NCBI RefSeq assembly: GCF_000215085.1 | Contig: NC_015589.1 | Coordinates: 3,236,120-3,300,119 of the forward strand | Direction of reading: 5' to 3' | DNA from: Desulforamulus ruminis DSM 2154 | GTDB taxonomy: Bacteria > Bacillota > Desulfotomaculia > Desulfotomaculales > Desulfotomaculaceae | DNA length: 64,000 nt | Shown here: positions 27,993 through 36,747 of the stretch, piece after piece | How positions within the stretch are numbered: position 1 is the first letter of the stretch | Layout of the letters: each line of letters begins with the position of its first letter | Made by a program: the position numbers and the translations under genes | The notes under the pieces: model-generated | Told to the model about the DNA's origin: nothing | The model's input: the letters and a program-made list of their open reading frames with translations, nothing else | The model's database searches: none

Positions 27993-28310
27993 TTATTTAG
28001 GCCGCTTAATTAGTTTCAATCCTGAAATTACGCAGAGAACAAAAAGTAAACCTAGCCTAAGCCAATCCATATTAAGCCAAAACCATCCGCCCGATACAAG
28101 GACAGGGGATGAGCCGTAATCATCTACATACACACCCATATTCCAAAATAGTTTCAAAGAAATAATTAAAGAAATTAGGCTTAAAACAAAAATTACAATG
28201 TTGATTCCTCTTTTTTCTAAATTGATTTTTTTTTCGGTTTTTTTAAAATAAAACACTGCAAAATAAACACATAAAACTATTAATATTAAGCTAATAATAA
28301 GTGCAGGCAT
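27993..28310 (-). CDS. Small membrane protein, unknown family
   Basis: 105 residues with about four hydrophobic helices (LIISLILIVLCVYFAVFYF, INIVIFVLSLISLIISLKLF, GWFWLNMDWLRLGLLFVLCV) and a basic linker KKTEKKINLEKRG. A perfect AGGAGG RBS sits before the ATG. No family recognised. It lies downstream of the DUF2599-like secreted protein on the same strand, a layout often seen for an exported effector and a membrane partner or immunity protein; that is speculation. Confidence 0.55.
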   Translation of the reverse strand: MPALIISLILIVLCVYFAVFYFKKTEKKINLEKRGINIVIFVLSLISLIISLKLFWNMGVYVDDYGSSPVLVSGGWFWLNMDWLRLGLLFVLCVISGLKLIKRPK

Positions 28311-28601
28311 ATATTTTCCTCCTATTTATTTTAATGCTAATTATTAAGTATGTTCACAAGCAAAAGCTTATATAAGCGTAGACACTATTAACAAAATCCA
28401 TTTACCATTCAGTTCATAATCACTTATAGATTCGTAAACGGGAAAAGGTAGTTTTACAACGATCAGGCCAGAGTGAAGCGCCGACAAGGTCTTTACCCTC
28501 GCCAGCGCTGTCAGATTCCGCGCAGAAAAGCAATTAAGTGGCAATAGAACACACTACTTAAGCATTTCAGCCATCACACATTATATAACATTTTTAACAT
28601 G

Positions 28602-29192
28602 CTAGGGATTACAAAGTTTTTTAACAGTTTCAACATAACTTACAAGTGGTCTTCCTACTTCTATATCCCAATCTGCTTCAACTACCAAATCAAAGTGGCA
28701 CTTATATTGGTTGTATAAGCTACCGTTATCATTACGTAAACCAGAATAGATCCTGCCCAGTTCAATCCAGCCAGCCTCAGCATAAGGCCACATCAATCGG
28801 GTTGACGTTTTAGGTGTCATACTATATGTCCAAAAGTCACCCCTATAATGATAGGTGTACGTATCAAAATAATCCGAAGCAGCTCGTGCATATGGATTAT
28901 CTCCACGTAATTCTTTCAATACAGTGTCTCTTTGATCTTCGGGGATGTCTGCCATGTATTCCTCAAGCCTGGTGTTTACATCTTCAATCCAATCCTTATT
29001 TTGATTGTAGAATTCTTGGAGATCATTAAGGTCAACACTCTCAATTTCTGCTATGTCTGCTTTAAGCTGATCGACCTCACTCAGCACATTTTTACTGGAA
29101 TCTTCTCCAGCAAATGCAGTTGCGGTTGTTGTGGAGACAATAACCATCATAACAACAAGCAACAATGAAAACAACTTACTCAAATTCTTCAT
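28602..29192 (-). CDS. Secreted DUF2599-like protein
   Basis: 196 residues with a signal peptide (LFSLLLVVMMVIVSTTTATAFA, cleavage near 28), an acidic coiled region (about 35-90), and a C-terminal domain (about 110-175) with FWTYSMTPKTSTRLMWPYAE and GWIELGRIYSGLRNDNGSLY, a pattern of DUF2599 secreted proteins whose role is unknown. GAGGAG RBS. Two cysteines (CHFDL and the terminal CNP) could form a disulfide. It lies in the agr-linked island. Confidence 0.65.
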   Translation of the reverse strand: MKNLSKLFSLLLVVMMVIVSTTTATAFAGEDSSKNVLSEVDQLKADIAEIESVDLNDLQEFYNQNKDWIEDVNTRLEEYMADIPEDQRDTVLKELRGDNPYARAASDYFDTYTYHYRGDFWTYSMTPKTSTRLMWPYAEAGWIELGRIYSGLRNDNGSLYNQYKCHFDLVVEADWDIEVGRPLVSYVETVKKLCNP

Positions 29193-29469
29193 TACAAAAA
29201 CTCCTCAAAATTAGATTTAACATTGGTTTCTGTGCGGTTACAAATTTTTCTTATACATCTTACATCATCCCCTTTCCATCTTATAATTCACAGATTAAAA
29301 TCTAGTTGATATATTACTGCACTAAGTTATGCGCAAATATTAAACTTCCAGAGTACCTTGTAAGAAAGCCAGTTAAATTGCAAATTCTGAAGGATACTTG
29401 TAAAAATCTTATTTATTTGCACTTGATGTAAAGATACATAATAACAGTTAAACGAGAAGTAGAAATCTT

Positions 29470-30270
29470 TCATATCTCGCTAATAGTATCTGAACCTGAT
29501 TTTTCTGTTCCATCTTCTCTTTTTTGAAATTTATTATACATTATTACTAATTTTATTAGTGAAACAAGGTTAATTACAATTGTCATCAAAAGCAGAATAA
29601 CCATTTTAGGGTCTTTCGAAAGATTATTATGTTCGAGATAATCCATCATTGGTTTTATTGAGAAAATTAATATAATAATGGTAGATATATTAGTCATCAA
29701 CAGGATAAAAATGATTTTTTTTGATTTTATTTTATTTTTTAATAAAAATAGCATGACAATAATTAATATTGATATAATGAATAATATTATTACAATCGTA
29801 TAATGCGGTATATACTCAATGGGGAGTTCTTTATATGTAACAAAATCTCTTATCTCTTCTTTTATCTTTCCCGATTCTTCTTCGATAAAATTTGCACCAA
29901 AGCTACTATCAAGTGAGCCATTCACTAATTTTATCAATATGGGCACTTGCTGAATCTGATATTTTTCAAAAATTTCTTTCAATTCAGCCTCAGTAAGAAG
30001 AGAATTATTTCTAAAATAATCCGTATTAAAATAATATACTTGTATGTTTTCTTCTTTTGCTACTTCTGTTAGTAAGGGTTTAAAAAGCTCACAACTAGGG
30101 CAGGTCGGCCTACCAAAGTAAACAAATCCATCAGATATCTCATAAAATGTATTTGCTACTGTAATATCTAACACATATTCATTATTGAGAGATTTAACGT
30201 AGAAACTGACAATTAAAATTACGATTAAAAAAAACACTATTACAGCGAACTTTCGTATATGTTTCAACAT
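29470..30270 (-). CDS. Membrane-anchored thioredoxin-like protein
   Basis: 266 residues: N-terminal signal anchor (FAVIVFFLIVILIVSFYV), an extracellular thioredoxin-fold domain (about 35-140) with active-site motif FGRPTCPSCELFKPLL and the cis-Pro segment QQVPILIKL, then three membrane helices (about 155-250). A CPSC active site resembles bacteriocin-transport accessory proteins and other disulfide oxidoreductases. It may make or reduce disulfides in the exported proteins nearby (inference). GGAGGAG RBS. LytTR box cluster B lies about 400 bp upstream. Confidence 0.7.
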   Translation of the reverse strand: MLKHIRKFAVIVFFLIVILIVSFYVKSLNNEYVLDITVANTFYEISDGFVYFGRPTCPSCELFKPLLTEVAKEENIQVYYFNTDYFRNNSLLTEAELKEIFEKYQIQQVPILIKLVNGSLDSSFGANFIEEESGKIKEEIRDFVTYKELPIEYIPHYTIVIILFIISILIIVMLFLLKNKIKSKKIIFILLMTNISTIIILIFSIKPMMDYLEHNNLSKDPKMVILLLMTIVINLVSLIKLVIMYNKFQKREDGTEKSGSDTISEI

Positions 30271-30299
30271 TATAGTAACTCCTCCTCTCGTATAATAAA

Positions 30300-30660
30300 G
30301 TCATTAAATGGGTCTGATATTTTTGTGTCAAGAGAAGGACGGAGATTATCGACGTCTACTCGACCTTGACAACAATACCATCACTAAAATGGTTCTTCCT
30401 GCTTTTAGCACACCAGTGCTAAAAGCCCTTGATGACCTGCGTCCTTTTTGGTCTTGTTCACCGCAGCTTGCTGTGTTGAATAAAAGGTCTTGCTTTACTT
30501 CTTTGCTTCTGAGATGCTATTCTCGTACAGGCAAAGGCTTCTCGGTCTCCTCCTTGCAGTTCTATTTGCGTGATTAAGAGTGAGAGCCTCGGCTTTTCAG
30601 GATTTCATGAATGAGCTGGATGTTGTTTAGTCATTGATGAGATAAAATCTTCTTCTTGAA
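30300..30660. other. Unassigned insert with a perfect hairpin
   Basis: Lies between the promoter of cluster B and the thioredoxin-like gene and is absent from the matching places at clusters C and D. It has a perfect 11-bp stem GCTTTTAGCAC (30401-30411) / GTGCTAAAAGC (30416-30426). A weak plus-strand frame (30308-30577) has no RBS and no family resemblance. Probably part of a mobile element or structured RNA; not identified. Confidence 0.35.
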
Positions 30661-30663
30661 CCA

Positions 30664-30749
30664 ATGTTACCAACCAATAACCCCCATGTCTACCAATATT
30701 GTCTAAAAAGGGGGGTTGCTTGTCTGAAAAGGGGATTTGGATGTCTGAA
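30664..30749 (-). promoter_or_regulatory. LytTR box cluster B with promoter
   Basis: Three TGTCTRAA-type boxes (plus-strand starts 30700, 30721, 30742), 21 bp apart, reading TTCAGACA/TTTAGACA on the minus strand. A fourth TAGACA, 13 bp further (30692-30687), serves as -35, with TAACAT (30669-30664) as -10 after 17 bp. It faces the thioredoxin-like gene. Confidence 0.65.
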
Positions 30750-30797
30750 AAATCCTACCCTTTGCAAAAAAATAAAGAACGAAGAAAAATTCGTTCT

Positions 30798-31094
30798 CTA
30801 ATTAGTTTCCGGGTAAAGTAATCTCTTTTCAAGTTCCTTAAATTTCTCATTTGTTAATAGGGCTGTTTCTTTGGTTCCAGAAAAGGTAACTTGGTATCCT
30901 TTCTTGCCCCAGGGGTAAATTTCTTTGATCAGGCTGAGGTTTACTATATAACCCCGGTGGGAGCGGAAAAAGGAGCTTCCGGTTAATCTTTTTTCTATAT
31001 CGTTAAGGGTTTCCGTCGTTTCCAATCTTTGTTTGGTCGTATGGAGTACGGTTTTTCTGTTTTCTCTGGTGATAAGGATAACTTCTTGGGGCAT
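30798..31094 (-). pseudogene. Truncated LytTR regulator (DNA-binding domain only)
   Basis: 98 residues nearly identical to the C-terminal 94 residues of the agr response regulator at 43045 (LITRENRKTVLHTTKQRLET, RSHRGYIVNLSLIKEIYPWG). The receiver domain is gone: homology stops at 31092, exactly where a MITE-2 copy begins. An ATG happens to start the remaining frame (MPQEV), so a free LytTR domain could still be made. A hairpin and T-run terminator (30777-30794) follows the stop. Confidence 0.8.
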
Positions 31095-31096
31095 AA

Positions 31097-31344
31097 GGGG
31101 TCAGGCTTGACTTATTGACTTATTTTGAACCTCGTTATGCAAAGACATTAAGAAATGATTTAATAAGAAAAAACTTCTAGGTCGATGTTAGAAAAGGAAG
31201 ATAGTAACAGATTAAAATGTTTATTATGAGACGATTAACCAGGTTTATCACGAAGAATGCTAGCGAGGAGGCTATAGTCAACTCAGTAAGACTTTCAGAA
31301 GATGGAAAAATTAATAAGAAATAAATCAAAAAGTCAAGTCTGAA
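31097..31344. repeat. MITE-2 repeat, copy a
   Basis: About 248 bp with terminal inverted repeats: left GGGGTCAGGCTTGACTTATT, right ...AGTCAAGTCTGA (last bases lost). The internal frame corresponding to the 46-codon ORF of copy b has lost one T in TTATTATGAG and is frameshifted. Confidence 0.8.
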
Positions 31345-31451
31345 CATCCCGCTCGATTTGTCAAGAGATTTTATCTGCCAGAGCCAATTCAGTAAAATAT
31401 TGGAAGTTAGGCAGTTGAAACGACATCCCATTCTCCCTAGCTACCATAAAA

Positions 31452-32809
31452 TTATGTAACAGGAGATTGTTTTTTTTCTTCGTATAGACGGTTGTTTTTT
31501 ACCATGCTCCAAAAGACACGGGTAATGTGTCTACCTAACGAACGCAAGGCCTGATTGTGCCTTTTTCCTTCGGTCCGTTTCTTTTCATAATATGCTTTTG
31601 ATTCAGCTACTTTGCGGATATGATGCCCCATGCCCACCATCATGGCTGCCTTAGCCCGTTTATTAACTTGTTGCGGCGATTTCGTTCCCTTATGCTTGCC
31701 GGAACTGTTGTCAAGCGGAGCCATCCCTAAATAGATAGCTAGACTGGCTTCTGACGCAAATCGTGTCATCGTCCCAATTTCGCCACTGACCTCCGCTGCG
31801 CTGATCGTCCCGAACCCCGGGATGCTGTCAAGGATTCTTGCTAGTAAAGACTGTTTAACCAAAGCCTCCAGTTGGGCTTCCAGCGAATCAATTGCTTCCT
31901 TTAGTTGCAGCAAGCGTTTGGCGTCTTCTACAATCATCGGTCCCACCCAGGCAATTTCCGATCCAAAGACGGCGCTGGACTGCCATCGTGCCAACACCGC
32001 CGCTTTGGTCACGCCTATGCCGGGAATGCTTCGGATGGTGGCCGGCCTCAGTCTGGCTAGCTGGCGTAGATCGGAACGAAAGCTGAGGAAGCGCAATACA
32101 TAGAGCGCATCCACTTTATGAATGATATCAAGAAATCCTGGGCACACAGATTGAAGGTCCACCTGCATGCGGTTTTGCACATTGACTTTCTCCTGTACTA
32201 ACTGTCTGCGGCGGCGACTGAGCCGTTTGAGCTGCTGTTCGATCTCGCTGACGGTCAGTACGGGTTGCAGGGATTCTTTGACCTGCTCCAGGGGGCTCAA
32301 GGGGACGGGGGCTCAAGGGGACGGTTCCCTTGTGTTAATCTTTAAGCCTTTCTGGACAATGTGTAATGGTAATCCGGAATTTCATACGCACCTCCTTCTT
32401 TTGATTCTACCATTTATTATCTTAGCACAACGGAACCGTCCCCCTGTGATACGTCCCCTGATATTGTGATATTGTGCACATCAATACTGTCCGTTTTGGC
32501 CGGAGACGCAAATATTTCTTTAAACCGCGCCAATTTTAAGTTGTTGACATTCAAGAGGGTATACCCTTTGTCTTTAACGAGTTGATCTAAGGGCCGGGCA
32601 TAGCCGTTAGTGCCTTCCATGCCGACGACAACCGGCAAGCGTTGGCGTCGTGCCTGTTCACTAACACGCTCAAAGAAATACGCAAAGCCGCGAGCGTCAT
32701 GTGTGATTTCAAATTGTTCTGTGATCCCGCCCGGTCCACCAATGGCGACGTGATGTTTGCGGCACCCTACATCCACGCCGACTAACAGGTGCTGTTGTTG
32801 CATATACAA
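31452..32809 (-). pseudogene. IS110-family transposase interrupted by MITE-1
   Basis: The N-terminal part (from ATG at 32809) has LLVGVDVGCRKHHVAIGGP, VVVGMEGTNGYARPL and the KTDSIDVHNI motif of DEDD transposases. The C-terminal part (32270 to 31452) has LRPATIRSIPGIGVTKAAVL, SIPGFGTISAAEVSGEIG and YLGMAPLDNSSGKHKGTKSP, the Transposase_20 domain. A MITE-1 copy splits the two, so the gene is dead. It is only distantly similar to the IS110 transposase at 14029. Confidence 0.9.
32291..32445. repeat. MITE-1 repeat, copy 5, inserted in an IS110 transposase
   Basis: Full element at 32310-32445, preceded by a duplicated left end (GGGGCTCAAGGGGACGG at about 32294-32310). It interrupts the transposase reading frame, which shows that MITE-1 moved after the IS110 arrived. 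Confidence 0.85.
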
Positions 32810-32814
32810 CCCCT

Positions 32815-33052
32815 CCCTTTATGGCGCCACCCCGTTGTTATCCAACATCACGTCTACTAACAGAGCCACTTCCCGCAGGACGGCATCATCCCGGTAAATG
32901 TCATGGATAACAACAAAACGAGGGCGGCATTTCAGAGCCGAGTTAACTCATTTTCATGAGCAACTAACCCCACGAGCCACACCCTCGTCTGTTGTCAGTT
33001 TATCATCTTTTTATGGGTGTCGCTACCAATTTCCATGGTAGACCCCTTTTTT
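32815..33052 (-). ncRNA. Left end of the broken IS110, candidate bridge RNA
   Basis: About 240 noncoding bases upstream of the dead transposase. GTTGTTATCC (32834-32843) pairs perfectly with GGATAACAAC (32905-32914), and CGAGCCACACCCTCG (about 32973) can fold on itself. Position and structure fit the guide RNA of IS110 elements. The outer part (CGAGCCACACCCTCG ... ATGGTAGACCCC) recurs at 36748-36821. Confidence 0.4.
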
Positions 33053-33121
33053 CATTCGCAATTAATCAGTTTTTGGATACTTTTACACCGCCACAAATGA
33101 AAAACTTGCAGTCCGTTGCTG

Positions 33122-33997
33122 TTAGGAATTTTTTGTTTCTATTAAAGCTGGGTCATGATTTACTCCTCTCATTTCTATGACTTCTTTTTTATTTCCCCAC
33201 TCTATAGTGATTTTGAAAACCGAATCATCACGTGGTATAGGACCGTGATTCTCTCGATACTTAACTTTTAATGTCCCTTCCTGGGTCAAATTAACTTGAT
33301 TACCTTCAGTAATATCGCCAATACCTTCATATTTATAATTTATGTTCCCAATATCTTTAGAAGCTGGACCTTTATAAGTTATAATCGGTTGCTCACTATA
33401 GTATCCTTCGTAGTGCTTCATCTTATTTTGATCTTCCCACCAATATTCATAGTATCTGACAAGCACCTCTCCCTTCCAATAATCATTTTCTCCTCTATAA
33501 AGACGCTGCTTTCCTTCATTCAATTTAAACACTATATTCTCTAAGCTTTTAAGTCGATTATCGTTAATCGTCACATTATTATCCGGGGGATTAATTATCT
33601 CTGGAATATAAACAAGCAGAATATTTTTAGCTTCATATTTTCGAATAAAAGGAAATGTATCATTTATTAGAGGATTAAATTTTTTTATCAAAGTTACATT
33701 ATCATTAAATATAGAGGAATTTTTAATTCTACTACTATATTGCTTAAAGGAGTATATAAATAAAATGTCTTTGCTGTTAACAACTCTAAAGATATCTGGC
33801 TTTACCCCATCTAATAAGTAATTATTCGCTAATATATTAGATTTTTCAAGTTGTAAACCCTCTGATTCAAAAGCCATTGTAACTTCTATAGTTTTAAGAA
33901 TGGGATTATCAAAAGTGTTTTTACTTTGGTTTGAACAACCTACAAAGAATAATGAAATGGCTAAATTTATTATAAAAATAACCTTAGATAAGTTCAA
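33122..33997 (-). CDS. Lipoprotein of unknown function
   Basis: 291 residues with a type II signal (IFIINLAISLFFVGC, Cys at about 21) and no recognised domain. The C-terminal half is rich in Tyr and charged residues (GEVLVRYYEYWWEDQNKMKH) and ends with a beta-rich segment (SVFKITIEWGNKKEVIEMRG). The start is TTG at 33997 with AAGGTGG nine bases upstream. An ATG seven bases earlier is out of frame by one base, so a recent start-region frameshift is possible. Confidence 0.55.
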   Translation of the reverse strand: MNLSKVIFIINLAISLFFVGCSNQSKNTFDNPILKTIEVTMAFESEGLQLEKSNILANNYLLDGVKPDIFRVVNSKDILFIYSFKQYSSRIKNSSIFNDNVTLIKKFNPLINDTFPFIRKYEAKNILLVYIPEIINPPDNNVTINDNRLKSLENIVFKLNEGKQRLYRGENDYWKGEVLVRYYEYWWEDQNKMKHYEGYYSEQPIITYKGPASKDIGNINYKYEGIGDITEGNQVNLTQEGTLKVKYRENHGPIPRDDSVFKITIEWGNKKEVIEMRGVNHDPALIETKNS

Positions 33998-34009
33998 AAA
34001 TCATACCAC

Positions 34010-34360
34010 CTTCCATGTATTTAAAAATAGAAAGACCAGGCCGGTAGAAATTTAAGCATGTTGGGGAAGAAAACCGAAGAAATTGCAGAAGAGCTATCAC
34101 CCAATTTTTTGCTGCATCTATTGTGACTATATAGAGTATTTTCAGCAAGATTTATCATCGTGAAAGTGCTTTTTGCATTTGATTGTTTCTCGTAACTATC
34201 GATTGATAATCGATCACACATATACAGTGTCTTATGTTTAGACAATTATCCTTGGTAATTATTTAACTTTGTGATTTCCATACCAATATATACGTCTTTA
34301 ATTATTAAGTCTATTGATCATCGCGTAGTTTCGTATTATCTTTGGGATTTTATGGTTTAA
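34010..34360. other. Gap without a supported gene
   Basis: A 74-codon minus-strand frame (34021-34245) lacks an RBS, signal or recognisable motif and is not annotated. I see no hairpin or repeat here. Confidence 0.3.
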
Positions 34361-34370
34361 AGGATACCCT

Positions 34371-34907
34371 CTAGTGAATAGAGGAAGATGGTTTGGGGGC
34401 CGGGCTACAACCGCAACTAGCATCTTCGTCTGTTTTAGCAAACTCAAGCCATCCGTTATTCCAACCACCTTGTAGAGAGAACGCATTGTAACCTGCAGTT
34501 CTCAGAACTCCTACTATTTGGCCAGATGATTGACCTAAATAACAATAGACAATTATTTTCTTATCTTTAGGTATAGAAGGAATAAACTGACAAATGTTAT
34601 GATGCCAACAATTTACAGCCCCTGGTATGTAGCCTTTTATATAGTCTTCCTTTTTCCTGATATCTAAAATATAAATGTTGTGGGAATCTTCCAAAATCAT
34701 GTTGGCAAGTGTTAAAGAGGAAATTGAATAATCTTCCCGGTTTACAATTCCGAAGAGATATTTCTCAATATTATATTTTACTATAGAGTTGGGACTAATA
34801 TCCCTATTATATTCAACTGGAATAATATTTTTTTCATTTGAAAAGGATTCGCTTGGGCTTAGTAAAAATATAGTCAGTAAAAAAAGAATACTCATATACC
34901 GTTTCAT
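34371..34907 (-). CDS. Exported rhodanese-domain protein
   Basis: 178 residues with a signal peptide (YMSILFLLTIFLLSPSESFS) and a rhodanese domain at about 60-165: ANMILEDSHNIYILDIRKKE, YIKGYIPGAVNCWHH, and an active loop IVYCYLGQSSGQIVGVLRTA, with Cys120 as the likely persulfide carrier, followed by YNAFSLQGGWNNGW. The C-terminus has two more Cys (SCGCSPAPKP). Exported single-domain rhodaneses handle sulfane sulfur or thiol redox outside the membrane; substrate unknown. Confidence 0.8.
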   Translation of the reverse strand: MKRYMSILFLLTIFLLSPSESFSNEKNIIPVEYNRDISPNSIVKYNIEKYLFGIVNREDYSISSLTLANMILEDSHNIYILDIRKKEDYIKGYIPGAVNCWHHNICQFIPSIPKDKKIIVYCYLGQSSGQIVGVLRTAGYNAFSLQGGWNNGWLEFAKTDEDASCGCSPAPKPSSSIH

Positions 34908-35003
34908 ATTATATTAGACTCTCCTAATAAATAAGTATTTTATCCACGCGTACTTACAAGCAACGTATCTAAAATAAATGCCAATTATAAAAAAATTATT
35001 TTT

Positions 35004-35028
35004 AAACCCCGGATTTAATCCGGGGTTT
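35004..35028 (-). terminator. Terminator of the secreted protein gene at 35035
   Basis: AAACCCCGGAT / ATCCGGGGTTT, perfect 11-bp stem, 3-nt loop, immediately after the stop codon. Confidence 0.8.
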
Positions 35029-35034
35029 ATGATT

Positions 35035-35895
35035 TTAACCTAAGTAGTTATAGAGATCAAAATCATAGGAAGTTGTACCTCTGGTAATTTTGACATGCAT
35101 TTGTGTAACGTTAAAAGCTCCAAGATCATCATTTCCATAATAGTAAGGGGGATTTAAATTTAATGTATATACTTGACCATCACCAGGGATTCCAATATTT
35201 ATTTTATTGCCATATACAGTATTAAGACCTTTTTGGCAGGAACTAGTAAAAGTAAAGGTGGATTGATGAGATCCATTAATATAGGCATTACTGAGTGATA
35301 CTGAGCTAGTTAATATATCCCATGCTCCTGTAACCTTTGTAAAACGATAGTGAGGTTGAATACCTCCTGAGCTACCTCCTCTATCACATCTCATTACATC
35401 ATAATAGGTCGTAGTATGAGCATACACAAAAGAATTTTTGTCATATCCACTCCATGGATCAGTTAATGCTACTAATCCAATGAGATTATTAGTAGAGGCA
35501 ACTTTTACTTCTTTATTAGTAACGCTAACACTATCCTCGAAAGCTGATTTATCAACAACTGCAAAAGAATCCATACGATATGAATCAGAAACAAACCCAG
35601 ACTTTAAGTTCTTTTTAGACTTAATCTTTTGGACTGTAACAAAAGTTTTAACTTTTGAATCTAAATTTTTTCCGTTATTATCTTTTAATTTTACAACTGG
35701 AATTTTTGCTTTAACATCAGAGACCCCTTTTTGAGCTCTGTCAAAAAGAGTATTCACATCATTAATTTCATCTGCTTCAAATACTAAAATTTCATTTGGA
35801 CCCAACTCTTCCTTTGTGGATGCAAACGCATTTGAGGTAATAAGTAAACAAAGCATTACAATGAAAGAAACGATTAACCATTTTCCTTTTTTCAT
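35035..35895 (-). CDS. Secreted protein, putative agr/LytTR-regulated effector
   Basis: 286 residues with a signal peptide (WLIVSFIVMLCLLITSNAFA, cleavage near 26). Residues 50-110 are lysine-rich (IPVVKLKDNNGKNLDSKVKT); the C-terminal domain (about 150-286) is Ser/Thr/Tyr-rich with YYDVMRCDRGGSSGGIQPHY. Two cysteines (RCDRGG and SSCQKG) may form a disulfide. The layout and a few motifs (D/ERAxxG near 55, IPVxK, YDxxRxxxGG) recall the secreted protein at 42019, suggesting a shared family. LytTR cluster C with a promoter lies about 130 bp upstream. No known family recognised. Confidence 0.65.
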   Translation of the reverse strand: MKKGKWLIVSFIVMLCLLITSNAFASTKEELGPNEILVFEADEINDVNTLFDRAQKGVSDVKAKIPVVKLKDNNGKNLDSKVKTFVTVQKIKSKKNLKSGFVSDSYRMDSFAVVDKSAFEDSVSVTNKEVKVASTNNLIGLVALTDPWSGYDKNSFVYAHTTTYYDVMRCDRGGSSGGIQPHYRFTKVTGAWDILTSSVSLSNAYINGSHQSTFTFTSSCQKGLNTVYGNKINIGIPGDGQVYTLNLNPPYYYGNDDLGAFNVTQMHVKITRGTTSYDFDLYNYLG

Positions 35896-36026
35896 TACAA
35901 ATCCTCCCTAATCGTATAATTTATATCCTTTAAAAAACTATTACAATCACCCCCTAGCGTCTAGTCTAACTATCTATTTCTATGCTGTATATCCAAATTA
36001 AATGGATATATCAGTTCCATGAGCCA

Positions 36027-36112
36027 ATAATATCAACCAATAAACCCCATGTCTACCAATATTGTCTAAAAGGGGGATTTACTTGTCTGAAAAGAGGATT
36101 TGGATGTCTAAA
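36027..36112 (-). promoter_or_regulatory. LytTR box cluster C with promoter
   Basis: Boxes start at 36063, 36084 and 36105 (plus coordinates), 21 bp apart, plus TAGACA -35 (36055-36050) 13 bp further on, a 17-base spacer and TATTAT -10 (36032-36027). It faces the secreted-protein gene at 35035. Sequence nearly identical to cluster D. Confidence 0.75.
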
Positions 36113-36160
36113 AAATTCTATCTTCTGCAAAAAAATAAAGAACGAAGAAAAATTCGTTCT

Positions 36161-36204
36161 CTAATTGGTTTCCGGGTAAAGTAATCTCTTTTCTAATTCC
36201 TGGG
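36161..36204 (-). pseudogene. Last codons of a LytTR regulator gene
   Basis: Matches the final 13-14 codons of the agr response regulator, including its stop and the following terminator (36138-36160), and stops at the MITE-1 insertion at 36205. It is a third, almost erased, copy of the regulator. Confidence 0.75.
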
Positions 36205-36340
36205 GGCTCAAGGGGACGGTTCCCTTGTGTTAATCTTTAAGCCTTTCTGGACAATGTGTAATGGTAATCCGGAATTTCATACGCACCTCCTTCTTTTGAT
36301 TCTACCATTTATTATCTTAGCACAACGGAACCGTCCCCCT
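36204..36340. repeat. MITE-1 repeat, copy 6
   Basis: Full-length copy, both terminal repeats intact. On the minus strand it carries AAGAAGGAGGTGCGTATG opening a 16-codon frame MKFRITITHCPERLKD. Confidence 0.85.
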
Positions 36341-36490
36341 GTGATAGTCCGTTGATGCCCTGAGTGCAACTAATTAAAATCCAGGAGGTTTATTTTTACC
36401 CATATAGATGGTTGCATAGATGGTTGCAATATCATGATGGTCACTCATGTCAGGAGTACTATGGTAATGAACAGGGCATAAGGGGCATAA

Positions 36491-36742
36491 GGGGTCAGGC
36501 TTGACTTATTGACTTATTTTGAACCTCGTTATGCAAAGACATTAAGAAATGATTTAATAAGAAAAAACTTCTAGGTCGATGTTGGAAAAGGAAGATAGTA
36601 ACAGATTAAAATGCTTATTTATGAGACGATTAACCAAGTTTATCACGAAGAATGCTAGCGAGGAGGCTATAGTCAACTCAGTAAGACTTTCAGAAGATGG
36701 AAAAATTAAAAAGAAATAAATCAAGAAGTCAAGCCTGACCCC
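36491..36742. repeat. MITE-2 repeat, copy b
   Basis: 252 bp with terminal inverted repeats GGGGTCAGGCTTGACTTATT and, at the right, AAGTCAAGCCTGACCCC. It holds an intact 46-codon plus-strand frame (36579-36719). Confidence 0.85.
36579..36719 (+). CDS. Short ORF inside MITE-2 (46 aa)
   Basis: Begins MLEKEDSNRLKCLF and ends SVRLSEDGKIKKK. It is basic and helical, with no clear RBS. The frame is broken in copy a and only its tail survives at 26 kb. It may be a relic of the parent transposase or of the gene from which the MITE was derived. Not recognised. Confidence 0.3.
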   Translation: MLEKEDSNRLKCLFMRRLTKFITKNASEEAIVNSVRLSEDGKIKKK

Positions 36743-36747
36743 GGACC

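Noticed and set aside
30308-30577. 89-codon plus-strand frame
   Set aside because: No RBS and no recognisable motif; lies in an insert with hairpins. Treated as noncoding.
34021-34245. 74-codon minus-strand frame upstream of the lipoprotein
   Set aside because: No RBS, no signal or domain, and no paralogue; could not be supported.
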